A stretch of DNA of 64,000 bases from JAQUCI01 sp964553255 (GCA_964553255.1 CAZKJS010000003.1:1-64000), one strand, 5' to 3'. Positions 35,324-45,011 are shown, counted from the first letter of the stretch. The notes: generated by a model from the sequence alone, not told the origin. Numbers and translations are program-made.

Positions 35324-36673
35324 TTAACGTTGACGTTTTTTTACAAAAAATATGATCAATCCAACAATAAAACTAAAAACAACGAATGGTGCTAAGAAAT
35401 ATAACCCATAAGACCAACGATTTAAACGATACATCACACGATCACCTAAGCTGATCTTCTCATTTTGATACAACGTAAACTCTAGCTCAGTATTAGGTAA
35501 CTGCGCCCTTTTATACTGATAATGATTTGAATTGACCTTATCAAAAGCTAAACTACTCGCAATAATATATGGAATGTCACTTGAAGTATAGATATCAATA
35601 GTAAGATCATTAAAGCTTGCCCAGTTTTTAGCTGGTGATAAAAGATATGTAAAGCTATGGGTTGGCGCAACCGTTTCAGACTTATCCATTGTACCATTTA
35701 TTAAGTAGGATATCGCCAACTCATGAGTTTGTTCACTATTGAAAGCTACCTCATAGTTTAAGTAGAAAAGCCGCTTTTGATAAAAAAGGCTTGTAAGATC
35801 AAAATCTTGCATGTATTTATCCGTAGTATGCGATAAGTACCCCGCAAGCAAGTTTAACAGTTGCACATCATCAAAATTATGCGGTATATTCTCATCAAGC
35901 TTTGATCTAATAAAGTTTAATAGATAGTCCTTCATCTTTACATCTGTCTTATCGATAACCTGACTAAGCTCTATTTTATTAGTTGCTTGATAATCGCTAT
36001 AACCATTAATCTTTATATCAACATCACCATTTAATACCAATAGGTACAACGTTTGATCATCATAAAGCCAACCAGATAATACATGATTGTTTTGACTAAC
36101 ATATTGATAGCCACTAATTTGTCCAAAACCCATTACTTTTGTAATATCATCAAGATAGTTTAGATCAAGCACAAAATACGAGTTCTGATCTACCTTTAGA
36201 TCGATCTGATATAAAATGGCATTATCATTTACATTTAGCCAATAATCATCCAAGTTACGTTTAAGCCCACTAAGATCATGATATGACTTACTATCATCAT
36301 ACGCATTTTGATCAATGAGTAATTTGAAATCAATTAATTCTTGATCAAAGGTTACCTTTAATAAATCACTTCTAAAAGTATCTATGCTATCAATAAATGG
36401 AAAGACCATTTCAACATTTGTATCTTGATTTGAGGGGTTATACATTTGATATACAACATCGACTTTACCAGTTAACCAATAACTACCAGTACTCATCGTT
36501 TTATCCGTGAAGTCAAAACTTATATTTTCATTTTCTACAATGATATCCACATTTTCATCTATGATCAAAACTTCACCAAGATTATCACCTTGCCAGTATG
36601 TTGGTGTTGAGTTAGCCATAATACTTTGAAAAGATACTAATAATAATAAAATAATACATGTTAATTTCTTCAT
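35324..36673 (-). CDS. Hypothetical exported protein with C-terminal anchor
   Basis: I do not recognise this family (449 aa). A signal peptide is clear (KKLTCIILLLLVSFQSIMA) and one hydrophobic helix near 422-443 (YGLYFLAPFVVFSFIVGLII) is followed by Lys/Arg, so the bulk is outside with a short cytoplasmic end. The outside region is rich in Asp, Tyr and Asn and mostly beta-like (VDVVYQMYNPSNQDTNVEMV reads as an immunoglobulin-like strand pair). It has few Cys. It could be a surface adhesion or enzyme-scaffold protein; no catalytic motif is evident. Confidence 0.65.
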   Translation of the reverse strand: MKKLTCIILLLLVSFQSIMANSTPTYWQGDNLGEVLIIDENVDIIVENENISFDFTDKTMSTGSYWLTGKVDVVYQMYNPSNQDTNVEMVFPFIDSIDTFRSDLLKVTFDQELIDFKLLIDQNAYDDSKSYHDLSGLKRNLDDYWLNVNDNAILYQIDLKVDQNSYFVLDLNYLDDITKVMGFGQISGYQYVSQNNHVLSGWLYDDQTLYLLVLNGDVDIKINGYSDYQATNKIELSQVIDKTDVKMKDYLLNFIRSKLDENIPHNFDDVQLLNLLAGYLSHTTDKYMQDFDLTSLFYQKRLFYLNYEVAFNSEQTHELAISYLINGTMDKSETVAPTHSFTYLLSPAKNWASFNDLTIDIYTSSDIPYIIASSLAFDKVNSNHYQYKRAQLPNTELEFTLYQNEKISLGDRVMYRLNRWSYGLYFLAPFVVFSFIVGLIIFFVKKRQR

Positions 36674-36716
36674 TATGATATTCCTATTTCCTTTATGATT
36701 ATATCACAAATATGGG

Positions 36717-37724
36717 TTATTCTTGTTTAAAGTAGTGATTGATCGCAACCATATCATTATTTAATAATGCTTGATAAGGATCAGATTTAGTTTGTATATA
36801 GTTCAAGATAACCTTACTAAAAAGATGATTAAATAACTTTAATAAGCGTGGTGTTTTTAAGGCAACACTCTTCAAATAACTTTCTAAACTGTCGTTTTGA
36901 AAGTGAAGGATATTATTTAAGATATCACTATCAGCGTAATAACCACAATGAAAATTCTTAGTCGCAAAGCAACGCTCTGATAAATGTTTGGGATTAAAAC
37001 CATAACTCATTAACATCTTGCTTAGAAAAGTCTGATAGTCAGTTCGAAAGAGTGGACCACCACCTAGATTAAAAGTCTGGTTCTTTAGTTCATCAAGATG
37101 ATCTAGCGTCAACGCAAAAGCATAACCCGTATCGCGACTTGAAGCTATCTCCATTTTAGTATTGAGTGGCATATGAAACATCAGTGGATCTAATTTCGGT
37201 TTATCCATGATCGCTGTCAAACGATAGATAATATATGCTATCCCTGCTTGTCTGATCGCTTCTTCAGCTTTAATCTTCAAGCTTGCATAGTAGTCCTTAT
37301 CGCTAGGTTTTAAGATATCATCCACTTTGATCCATGGTTCACTTACGCGATCACCATATACACTAATAGATGAAGCATAGATCAAGATTGGTTTAGCAAA
37401 AGATTGTTGAATAGCTTTGATCAAGTTTACAGTTCCCAAGTAATTTACTCGCTTTGCTAAATCAGGATAGATATCTGCCTTAGGTGGGATAACAGCGGCT
37501 AAATGGATGATAGCATCTTGATTTCTAACAGTATCTTTGACGATATCAAAGTTACTGATATCACCCCATACAATCTTAACACGTTTAAGATAAGGCTCAA
37601 GTTTCTTACGATTGCCTTTATTGTCTAGATCAAAAACCGTTATTTGATGGTTATCGTGCTTTAGTAGTGCTGATAAAGTCATTAATCCTACACTACCACT
37701 AGCACCAGTTAGCATTACTCTCAT
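36717..37724 (-). CDS. NAD-dependent epimerase/dehydratase (extended SDR)
   Basis: Extended short-chain dehydrogenase (335 aa). The cofactor loop is GASGSVG at about 7-13, with DLDN at the end of strand 2 and HLAAVIPP. Active-site residues are the Ser of SSISVYG near 118 and Tyr-Lys in YYASLKIKAEE (YxxxK). The usual substrate is a nucleotide sugar; which one is not clear. Starts at ATG 37724; ATG 37715 is an alternative. Confidence 0.85.
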   Translation of the reverse strand: MRVMLTGASGSVGLMTLSALLKHDNHQITVFDLDNKGNRKKLEPYLKRVKIVWGDISNFDIVKDTVRNQDAIIHLAAVIPPKADIYPDLAKRVNYLGTVNLIKAIQQSFAKPILIYASSISVYGDRVSEPWIKVDDILKPSDKDYYASLKIKAEEAIRQAGIAYIIYRLTAIMDKPKLDPLMFHMPLNTKMEIASSRDTGYAFALTLDHLDELKNQTFNLGGGPLFRTDYQTFLSKMLMSYGFNPKHLSERCFATKNFHCGYYADSDILNNILHFQNDSLESYLKSVALKTPRLLKLFNHLFSKVILNYIQTKSDPYQALLNNDMVAINHYFKQE

Positions 37725-37760
37725 AATACATTCTTAACATCAATACACAATTAAAGCAAG

Positions 37761-37783
37761 AAAAAACCCACCTTGAGGTGAGT
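37761..37783 (-). terminator. tRNA-Thr terminator
   Basis: ACTCACC and GGTGGGT (minus strand) form a 7-bp stem with a TCAA loop followed by six T, starting 11 nt after the tRNA. Confidence 0.85.
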
Positions 37784-37793
37784 AAATTTCAAA

Positions 37794-37867
37794 TGGTGCC
37801 GCTACGCAGAATTGAACTGCGAACTGAGCATTACCATTGCTCCGTTTTACCTTTGAACTATAGCGGC
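37794..37867 (-). tRNA. tRNA-Thr (anticodon GGU)
   Basis: 74 nt with encoded CCA. The acceptor GCCGCTA pairs with TAGCGGC, the T-arm is GCAGTTCAATTCTGC, and the anticodon stem GAGCA/TGCTC encloses ATGGTAA, giving GGU (reads ACC and ACU). Confidence 0.94.
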
Positions 37868-37911
37868 ATCGCATTTATTATGATAACTAATAAATGAGAG
37901 AAAAGCAATCA

Positions 37912-38472
37912 CTAAACATACTTTCTAAGTATTTTATAAACCCGCGCAATCGGTAATCCAACCACACTATAATAATCACCATTGATAGATTTTACAAGAA
38001 GCGCACCAAGAGCATGGATGCCATAAGCACCGGCTTTATCCATTGGTTCCTTTGATTTTACATAGGTAATAATCTCTTCATCACTTAAGTTAAAAAACTC
38101 AACACTTGTTTCATCATAAAATACAACTTTCTCTTCAGCACTAATGATCGCAACCCCTGTTATGACGCGATGCTTTCTTCCAGATAATTTACGCAACATC
38201 CTAATAGCATCATCTTCATCAACTGGTTTTTGCATTATCTCATAATCTAATACAACAATCGTATCAGCACCAACAACAACAGCTTCAGGAAAGCGTTGAA
38301 ATACAGCCTGTGCTTTGATCATAGCAATGTTCATGATTGCTTCATTTAAAGGCAAAGTTTCATCAATTATCTCATCTACCCCTGGGTTAACATCCACAAA
38401 AGGTAACTTACACATCAACATCAATTCTCGACGTCGTGGTGATTGACTTGCCAAAACTATTTGTCTATGCAT
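37912..38472 (-). CDS. maf: Maf-family nucleotide pyrophosphatase
   Basis: Hydrolyses dTTP, UTP or modified nucleoside triphosphates; overexpression inhibits septation in Bacillus (186 aa). Typical motifs are ASQSPRRREL at the N-terminus, VVGADTIVVLD near 63-73, GRKHRVITGVAI and DKAGAYGIHA. AGGAG lies 7 nt before the ATG. It follows the ABC-F gene by 15 nt. Confidence 0.95.
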   Translation of the reverse strand: MHRQIVLASQSPRRRELMLMCKLPFVDVNPGVDEIIDETLPLNEAIMNIAMIKAQAVFQRFPEAVVVGADTIVVLDYEIMQKPVDEDDAIRMLRKLSGRKHRVITGVAIISAEEKVVFYDETSVEFFNLSDEEIITYVKSKEPMDKAGAYGIHALGALLVKSINGDYYSVVGLPIARVYKILRKYV

Positions 38473-38487
38473 AAATTCTCCTAGTCG

Positions 38488-40038
38488 CTAATCAGCGTTT
38501 ACTTCAAATAATCCATCACTTCTTAATTCATATACTTTATCAGCGATCGCATTAATGAAACTACGATCGTGTGATATCGCAATAACACATCCTTGATATT
38601 GTTTGATCATTGTTTGAATGACCGGGTTTGTTAGTGGGCTCAAATTTCTTGTAGGCTCATCCATTAAAATAACCGGATAAGCATGATAAACCAAATCTAA
38701 TAATACCAGTTTTGCCCTTTGACCACCAGAGAGATCTTTTAGTGCTTGCTCACACTCATCAAATGTGAACTTCAAGTTACCAAGATATTTTCTAACTAAA
38801 GTTGCTTCTTGCTTGTCTTTATCAACCCCAATAAATTGTAAACAGTTTAAACTTTCATCTTTCTCATCGATATAGTTTTGACGCATATAACCAACACGAA
38901 TATTATTCTGAATGATCTTTTGATAGATTAAATTTAATAATGTTGTTTTTCCAACCCCATTATCACCAATGATAACTATTTTACTATCACCTTTTACAAA
39001 CAAGCTAACATCACATGCCAAAACGCGATCATTGACCATTAAAGTAGGTACATTTAGATCCAAGATGACCTTTTGTTTAGGTAAGTGAACTAAAGGAAAA
39101 AACAAGTTGATTGCTTCTTCAGGATCAGGAATCTTTGGTAAATCAATCGCATCAAGTTTACGTTTTTGCGCTTTAACTGCTGTCATCTTACGTTTTAACA
39201 TTTTTGCTTGATGTGGATCTTGTCGTGATACCGTATTTAGATTATAGTCAACACTTTGATACAAGCGTTGCCATTTATCTTTCTTTATATCATATTCAGC
39301 TTTCTCTTTTCGAGCAATCATTGTATCCTTAGCGAGTTTATGATTACGATAATCAAGGTATTCTTGATAACTAAGTGGTAAAAAAGTGCATTTAGCTTCT
39401 TGTTTCTTCTTTAACTGTTCTATGTGAATGATCCCATTAGCAACCTTCTTTAATAACATCTCATCATGACTTACAAAGATGATTGGAATATTTTGTATCA
39501 ACATAAATTGCTCAAGAAAATTTAGTGCTTTAATATCAAGATCATTTGTTGGTTCATCAAGCAATAAAACATCTGGTTCATCAAGCATTATCTTGATTAA
39601 TTGTATCTTGATAAGTTCACCACCGCTTAATGTGTTTAAACAATGATCTTCTGTGATCAATCGCTTATCAAGTCTAAATTTAGCAGCTATTTCAAGCATT
39701 CTTGACCACTTTAAGGTATCATACTCGCTCGTTTTATCATCTGGCTCTTGTTTAATAAAATAGTCACTGATATGTTTATCTAACCAGTTAACATCAATCT
39801 TTTGTGGCAAATAACCAATAACATCTTCATTGATTGCGATATCACCATCATATGTCACATATTCATTTAAGCTCTTATCCTGATTGATAATTTTTAGTAA
39901 TGTGCTTTTACCATTACCTTCTTCACCTATGATCGCAATCTTATCGTCATCATTTAAGACTAATGAAAAATTATCGATCAAAACTCTTCCTTTTAAAGTT
40001 TTGACACTTAAGTCTTTGATCGTTATTATAACTACCAC
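38488..40038 (-). CDS. ABC-F ATPase
   Basis: Ribosome-associated ABC-F type protein with two ABC domains and no membrane segment (about 516 aa). Domain 1 has GEEGNGKST, LSGGELIKIQL and LLLDEPTNDLD; domain 2 has GDNGVGKTT, LSGGQRAKLVLLDL and VILMDEPT. The linker (about 215-315) is basic and helical. The start is uncertain: the only standard in-frame codon is GTG at 40038, which touches the AAGGAG site, while ATA at 40029 has perfect spacing. Members are translation factors or antibiotic-protection proteins; which is not decided here. Confidence 0.88.
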   Translation of the reverse strand: MVVIITIKDLSVKTLKGRVLIDNFSLVLNDDDKIAIIGEEGNGKSTLLKIINQDKSLNEYVTYDGDIAINEDVIGYLPQKIDVNWLDKHISDYFIKQEPDDKTSEYDTLKWSRMLEIAAKFRLDKRLITEDHCLNTLSGGELIKIQLIKIMLDEPDVLLLDEPTNDLDIKALNFLEQFMLIQNIPIIFVSHDEMLLKKVANGIIHIEQLKKKQEAKCTFLPLSYQEYLDYRNHKLAKDTMIARKEKAEYDIKKDKWQRLYQSVDYNLNTVSRQDPHQAKMLKRKMTAVKAQKRKLDAIDLPKIPDPEEAINLFFPLVHLPKQKVILDLNVPTLMVNDRVLACDVSLFVKGDSKIVIIGDNGVGKTTLLNLIYQKIIQNNIRVGYMRQNYIDEKDESLNCLQFIGVDKDKQEATLVRKYLGNLKFTFDECEQALKDLSGGQRAKLVLLDLVYHAYPVILMDEPTRNLSPLTNPVIQTMIKQYQGCVIAISHDRSFINAIADKVYELRSDGLFEVNAD

Positions 40039-40040
40039 TC

Positions 40041-40070
40041 CTTAAAAATAAACTGCCATTTGGCAGTTTA
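40041..40070 (-). terminator. Terminator of fba
   Basis: AAACTGCC and GGCAGTTT form a stem with loop AAAT on the minus strand, followed by ATTTTTA, just after the aldolase stop. Its tail runs into the ABC-F ribosome binding site, so the ABC-F and maf genes may be read by leak-through. Confidence 0.8.
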
Positions 40071-40074
40071 CTTG

Positions 40075-41010
40075 TTATATTTTATCTGAACTTCCTAACA
40101 CATCATTAATCTTGTGCGCCACGATATCTTTAACAGCTTTGCGAGCATCACCTAAATATTGACGAGGATCAAAATGATCAGGATGTTCCACAAAGTGCTT
40201 TCTGATCGCTGCAGTCATTCCCAAACGTAAGTCAGAATCGATGTTGATCTTGCAGACTGCCATTCTAGCTGCTTGTCTTAACATTTCCTCGGGAATACCA
40301 ATGGCATCAGGCATAGCACCACCATATTGGTTTACTAACTTAACATATTCTTGTGGCACACTTGATGCACCATGTAAAACAATTGGGAAGCCTGGTAAAC
40401 GTCTTTGGATCTCTTCTAAGATATCAAAGCGTAAATGTGGGTTTTGACCTGGTTTAAATTTATAAGCACCATGACTTGTTCCAATAGCGATAGCTAAGGA
40501 ATCAACTCCAGTACGTTTAACAAATTCTTCAACTTCGTTAGGATCAGTAAACTGAGCATTTTCTTCTGATACGTTAACATCATCTTCAATACCTGCTAAT
40601 TTACCTAACTCGCCTTCAACTGTTACTCCAAACTGATGGGCATAATCAACAACTTTCTTCGTTAAAGCAACGTTTTCTTCAAAGCTGTGAGCTGAACCAT
40701 CAAACATAACGCTGGTAAAACCACCATCAATACATGCTTTACATAATTCGAAAGTATCACCATGGTCAAGATGTAATACGATTGGTATATCAGTATCTTC
40801 TAAGGCAGCCTGCACTAATTTGACTAAGTAAGCGTGTTTAGCGTACTTACGTGCGCCGGCTGATACTTGAAGGATTACTGGTGAATTAGCTTCTTTCGCT
40901 GCTTCAGTGATCGCTTGAACGATCTCCATGTTATTGACGTTAAACGCACCAATAGCGTATCCGCCTTCATAAGCCTTTTTAAACATTTCTTTTGAATTTA
41001 CTAACGGCAT
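40075..41010 (-). CDS. fba: Class II fructose-bisphosphate aldolase
   Basis: Zinc-dependent cleavage of fructose-1,6-bisphosphate in glycolysis (311 aa). Zinc and substrate motifs: LHLDHGDTFE near 77-86, GELGKLAGIED near 135, IGTSHGAYK and LHGASSVP. The C-terminal third resembles Fba/FbaA more than tagatose-bisphosphate aldolases. AAAGGAG lies 7 nt before the ATG. Monocistronic by its own terminator. A core glycolytic gene of a fermenter. Confidence 0.93.
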   Translation of the reverse strand: MPLVNSKEMFKKAYEGGYAIGAFNVNNMEIVQAITEAAKEANSPVILQVSAGARKYAKHAYLVKLVQAALEDTDIPIVLHLDHGDTFELCKACIDGGFTSVMFDGSAHSFEENVALTKKVVDYAHQFGVTVEGELGKLAGIEDDVNVSEENAQFTDPNEVEEFVKRTGVDSLAIAIGTSHGAYKFKPGQNPHLRFDILEEIQRRLPGFPIVLHGASSVPQEYVKLVNQYGGAMPDAIGIPEEMLRQAARMAVCKINIDSDLRLGMTAAIRKHFVEHPDHFDPRQYLGDARKAVKDIVAHKINDVLGSSDKI

Positions 41011-41071
41011 ATCTATATCTCCTTTTTATCACATCTATATTTTAATACATTGTGACTAATAATTAAACTGA

Positions 41072-42112
41072 TTAATCGATTTTTATCGCGTTTACCGGAC
41101 ATATTTCTTGACAACAGTAACATTTAATACACTTTTCAGGTTTAAGTTTAGCCTTGTGATCTACCATAATTATTGTCTGTTGCGGACAACCTTCATAACA
41201 TGCCTGACACCCAATACATAACTCAGGTTCAAACCGTGGTAGTTTTGTTTCCCGCATCTTATTTAGTAAAGCAGAGCTATCAGGCAATTGAAAATCATAG
41301 CGTAATAGATCTTTCAGTGCTTTATCACTGACAAGTTCAACCTTGCTATATAATCCCTTCTTTTTGGCAATAAGATCAGTATGAACCAGATTATTAGGTA
41401 TTTGCAGTAATAAAAGCGCATAATGATCTAAAGCATAAGGATTATCAGAAGCTAACATTAAAACAGCTGGATAAGGTTCACCATTACTTGGTCCATTCTT
41501 ACTCATAGCCATAATACCATCCATGACACTAAGTTCTGGTTTAAGAGTCTCAGCAACTTTGATCAGATACTCACAAAACTTACGAGTGATAGGATGAAGG
41601 GCATGTTGATGATACTTAACATCTTCTGGTACTGAACCAAAACAGTTTTTGACAGCTCCAGTAAACGTAGTCAAACTATGAGTTTTCATCTTGCAGGCAT
41701 TAATGACGACATCAGCGTCATGCATTGCTTTAACTTGTTGAATATTATTGATCTTGATCGCTGTCATATCATAACATAACTCAACTTGTTCAGCTTTAGC
41801 TAAAGCCATGTATCCTGTCTTATCATAAATCACATCCATACGCGCTTTATTCGCTTTACCAGCTGGTGAATCACCCAAAATAATCTTACAACCATATTGT
41901 TTTAATACTTTAATCAAAGCTTGAGTAAAGATTGGATGAGTTGTAGTACACTCTTCAGGTGTACGATCAGTAAGAAGGTTTAACTTGATAAATACGGTTT
42001 TTGTATCATCAAGCATAAGTTTCGCTTGATAATCGCTAATGACCTTAGCAAGAAAAGGTTGAATAAGTGATATATCATACTTATCACAAGTTGCAACATA
42101 TACTTTCTCCAT
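41072..42112 (-). CDS. DUF362 protein with two [4Fe-4S] clusters
   Basis: DUF362-family iron-sulfur protein (346 aa). The DUF362 domain covers about 30-285 (KLNLLTDRTPEECTTTHP; MKTHSLTTFTGAVKNCFG; GDSPAGKA). Two C-terminal ferredoxin motifs follow (CIGCQACYEGCP near 297 and CIKCYCCQEICP near 325). The family is redox-related but its reaction is unknown. It starts directly after the rlmD stop with no gap, so the two are co-transcribed. Confidence 0.88.
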   Translation of the reverse strand: MEKVYVATCDKYDISLIQPFLAKVISDYQAKLMLDDTKTVFIKLNLLTDRTPEECTTTHPIFTQALIKVLKQYGCKIILGDSPAGKANKARMDVIYDKTGYMALAKAEQVELCYDMTAIKINNIQQVKAMHDADVVINACKMKTHSLTTFTGAVKNCFGSVPEDVKYHQHALHPITRKFCEYLIKVAETLKPELSVMDGIMAMSKNGPSNGEPYPAVLMLASDNPYALDHYALLLLQIPNNLVHTDLIAKKKGLYSKVELVSDKALKDLLRYDFQLPDSSALLNKMRETKLPRFEPELCIGCQACYEGCPQQTIIMVDHKAKLKPEKCIKCYCCQEICPVNAIKID

Positions 42113-43426
42113 CTATCTTTTCACCTTTCTTTTTAATGAAACAACCGTTTCAACCAACGGCGTATAACTAAACATGTCAAACGGTTTGATCGATTCTACT
42201 TCATAAACCGATTGTAGTTTATTGAGATTCTTTGCCAATGTGCTGGGATTGCATGAAACATAGATCATCTTATTGATCTGACTATCGATAATACTATCTA
42301 TCATCTCATCACTAAGACCACTTCGAGGTGGATTTATGATCAAGACGTTAGCTTTTTTCGTATTGGTGATTTTAATCAGTTGTTTAGCCGCATCACCTAA
42401 AATAAACTTTGTATTTTGTGCTTTGTTTAAGCGCGCATTTGTTTTAGCGTCATTAATGGCGTCTGAACTACTTTCAATACCAATGGTTTTTTTAGCTTTT
42501 GCTTGCACAAACATCGTCATACTACCAATGCCGCAATATGCATCAACTACAACGTCTTGTGCATTAATAAAGTCACTAACATAACGATATATATTAGTAG
42601 CTTGTAGTTTATTTAACTGAAAGAAAGAACGTGGCGATAACTGATATTTATAATTATCTAAATAAACTTCAATATAATTACTACCTCTTAAATTAGTAAC
42701 TTTAGAGCCAAAAAGATCATAGCCTTGCCTTTGAGTGTTAACACTTTGACTAATTGAAACAAGATCTTTTATCTTAATAAGTTGATCAAGCATCGCATTA
42801 TCCAAATCATCATTGCCAGTGATCAAACAACATTGATATTGTTGATCAAAACCACGGATAAATAAATGTCTTAGACCTTTTGATGTTTTTGTATCATAAC
42901 TTTTTACTTGATAATTGTTTAAAACAGCTAATATTTCTTTTCTTATCGCTTCAAGGCGTTCTTGATGCACAACACAATGTTCAACTAACACAAAACGATT
43001 ACTATCTGGTTGATACATCCCACTCACTAAACGCTTGTTAATAGTCTTAACAGGAAGTTTTAGTTGATTACGATAGTTAAGAGGTGATGGATTACTAACG
43101 ACATCCTGAACCTGACGACTTGCGATTCTCGCATACTTATAGAGCGCTTCACTTACTAATTGCTTTTTATAAATTAATTGATATTTATAGTCCATCTCAA
43201 TCAAAGAGCAACTATGACACTCTTTACTATTACACACACTTTTTACCCTTGATACTGCAGGACTGATGATTTTATCACATCGCGCTATTTGATATGTTTT
43301 ATGATCTTCAATAATACTGATCTCAGCTATTTCATCCACAAAAGCCGACATAACAAAAGTTGGTTTATTGTTGATGTAGCCAATACCTTCACCGTTTATT
43401 CCCATTTTAACTATTTTAATTTCCAT
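42113..43426 (-). CDS. 23S rRNA (uracil-C5)-methyltransferase, RlmD/RlmCD type
   Basis: SAM-dependent m5U methyltransferase of 23S rRNA (437 aa). It has an N-terminal TRAM-like OB fold, a Cys cluster (C67, C72, C75 in CNSKECHSC), the SAM motif DAYCGIGSM and the catalytic Cys in VSCNPSTL. The Fe-S type Cys cluster points to RumA rather than TrmA. In low-GC bacteria one enzyme may modify both U747 and U1939 (RlmCD); that detail is inferred. AGGAG precedes the ATG. Confidence 0.92.
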   Translation of the reverse strand: MEIKIVKMGINGEGIGYINNKPTFVMSAFVDEIAEISIIEDHKTYQIARCDKIISPAVSRVKSVCNSKECHSCSLIEMDYKYQLIYKKQLVSEALYKYARIASRQVQDVVSNPSPLNYRNQLKLPVKTINKRLVSGMYQPDSNRFVLVEHCVVHQERLEAIRKEILAVLNNYQVKSYDTKTSKGLRHLFIRGFDQQYQCCLITGNDDLDNAMLDQLIKIKDLVSISQSVNTQRQGYDLFGSKVTNLRGSNYIEVYLDNYKYQLSPRSFFQLNKLQATNIYRYVSDFINAQDVVVDAYCGIGSMTMFVQAKAKKTIGIESSSDAINDAKTNARLNKAQNTKFILGDAAKQLIKITNTKKANVLIINPPRSGLSDEMIDSIIDSQINKMIYVSCNPSTLAKNLNKLQSVYEVESIKPFDMFSYTPLVETVVSLKRKVKR

Positions 43427-43464
43427 CGATATTTAATCTCCTATCAAAAAAACTGCTTAAGCAG

Positions 43465-43839
43465 TTATTCTGTAATGGCCCAAGTCGGAATATCATCACC
43501 ACGTCGTACTAGTATTCCTTTTTGGAATTCGGTTTGATTCATAAACTGTAATATACTTATTTCTTCCTCTGGTGTGCAACCAATTAAAAGTTTAACTTCA
43601 ATATCTTTCTTTAAGATGTCAGCAGCTATTACCACTGCATCAACCGCATGAGCCTTATTACTTCCGCGAAAAACACTGATACCGGACTCTTCCGGTAAGG
43701 TATCATCCAAGCTTCCGTATTCAACCGGATACTTCAAGTTCTTATAAATTGAATGGCTTTCACCTTTTTGTTTTGNNNNNNNNNNAAAGATCGTATCGAT
43801 CTTTTGCCAGAAAAAAGCATTGTTTAATAGATTGGGCAT
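43465..43839 (-). CDS. Inorganic-pyrophosphatase-like protein, with assembly gap
   Basis: Small protein (about 124 aa as deposited) resembling the short pyrophosphatase-like family of clostridia: FWQKID at the start, KGESHSIY, YPVEYGSLDDT and GISVFRGS. The usual metal aspartates are partly missing, so activity is uncertain. Ten N at 43776-43785 replace a segment that in relatives is longer (about 8-10 residues), so the real protein is probably nearer 130 aa. Start at ATG 43839 with GGAGG 5 nt upstream. Confidence 0.65.
   Translation of the reverse strand: MPNLLNNAFFWQKIDTIFXXXXKQKGESHSIYKNLKYPVEYGSLDDTLPEESGISVFRGSNKAHAVDAVVIAADILKKDIEVKLLIGCTPEEEISILQFMNQTEFQKGILVRRGDDIPTWAITE
43776..43785. 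other. Assembly gap (10 N)
   Basis: Ten undetermined bases inside the pyrophosphatase-like gene. The flank 43786-43804 is the 8-3-8 inverted repeat AAAGATCG-TAT-CGATCTTT, which may have hindered assembly. Confidence 0.95.
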
Positions 43840-43889
43840 ACTTACCTCCACTGTGTAATTATAACATATAAAATCTTTTATGAAGCTTG

Positions 43890-45011
43890 TTATCGCATAT
43901 GATCATAAGCTAGTTTTTCAACAGTTTTAATGATGAGTTCTTTCGTGTTTATGAAGCACTCTTCAATATTCTCTGCCATGTCTAATATCTGATATACTGC
44001 TTTTACTCCTAGATCAAATAAGCGTTGATATCCTTCTTTATATTGACCACAGATCACATACAATGGTACATTTTTCGCCTTAGTGTATTTCGCAATACCA
44101 GCGATCACCTTACCATAAGCTGATTGTTGATCACATTGTCCTTCACCACTTATGACAATAGTATTATCATCAAGCATCCTATCAAATGTTAGATATTGAA
44201 GTAATAGATCAATTCCTGAATACCTTTTAGCATGTAATACTTTTATCAAAGCCGCCCCCATACCACCAGCAGCCCCACCACTGATGACTTCATCAAGTGG
44301 ATAACCAATGCTGCTCATGATTTGATGATAGTTAGTCATCGCACTTTCCAAGAAAACTAATGTTTCATCATCCGCATGTTTTTGAGTACCAAAGACAAAA
44401 GTTGCACCATTTTTTCCTAAAAGGGTATTAACAACATCACTTGCGACAATTAACTCAATTTCATTAAAATCGATGACGTTTGTGGTAACTACGCTTTTTA
44501 TCAAAGCTAATGATGACGCTCTTGGTTTAAGTAGTTTTCCTTTATCATCATAAAAAGCATAGCCTAAAGCTTGCAATAAACCCATACCACCATCATTGGT
44601 CGAACTACCACCTAGGCCAACAATTATTCTCTTATAACCTAATGCGTGCAATTGTTTTAAAACTAATCCTACCCCAAATGAGGTCGCTTCTAATAGATTA
44701 GATTCTTCTTTACTGTACATCGTTAAACCAACAATACTAGCTACTTCAATAACAACTGTCTTTTCATCCAAGATACCAACTGGCACAACAATCGGTTTAA
44801 GGTATGCATCAAGTGTTTCAATATGCATGACACTTCCGTTTTTAGCACTTACAAAAGCCGCTACTGTTCCTTCACCACCATCAGCGATAACAAAAGATCT
44901 GACATCAAGTGCCAAATCTGTTCTCTCTAGACCTTCTCTGATCGCTTGCCCTATCTCTTCACTTGTTAAACTACCTTTAAATGAATCAGGTAATACTAGA
45001 ACCTTAGTCAT
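43890..45011 (-). CDS. Glycerate kinase (GarK/GlxK type)
   Basis: ATP-dependent phosphorylation of glycerate to 2-phosphoglycerate or 3-phosphoglycerate, feeding lower glycolysis (373 aa). N-terminal LPDSFKGSLTSEEIG, the ADGGEGTV loop near 43-50 and the GLGGSSTNDGGMGLL motif near 130 are diagnostic for the type 1 family, as is SGGAAGGMGAAL. Near a weak ribosome binding site; it follows the small membrane protein gene by 6 nt. Confidence 0.95.
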   Translation of the reverse strand: MTKVLVLPDSFKGSLTSEEIGQAIREGLERTDLALDVRSFVIADGGEGTVAAFVSAKNGSVMHIETLDAYLKPIVVPVGILDEKTVVIEVASIVGLTMYSKEESNLLEATSFGVGLVLKQLHALGYKRIIVGLGGSSTNDGGMGLLQALGYAFYDDKGKLLKPRASSLALIKSVVTTNVIDFNEIELIVASDVVNTLLGKNGATFVFGTQKHADDETLVFLESAMTNYHQIMSSIGYPLDEVISGGAAGGMGAALIKVLHAKRYSGIDLLLQYLTFDRMLDDNTIVISGEGQCDQQSAYGKVIAGIAKYTKAKNVPLYVICGQYKEGYQRLFDLGVKAVYQILDMAENIEECFINTKELIIKTVEKLAYDHMR

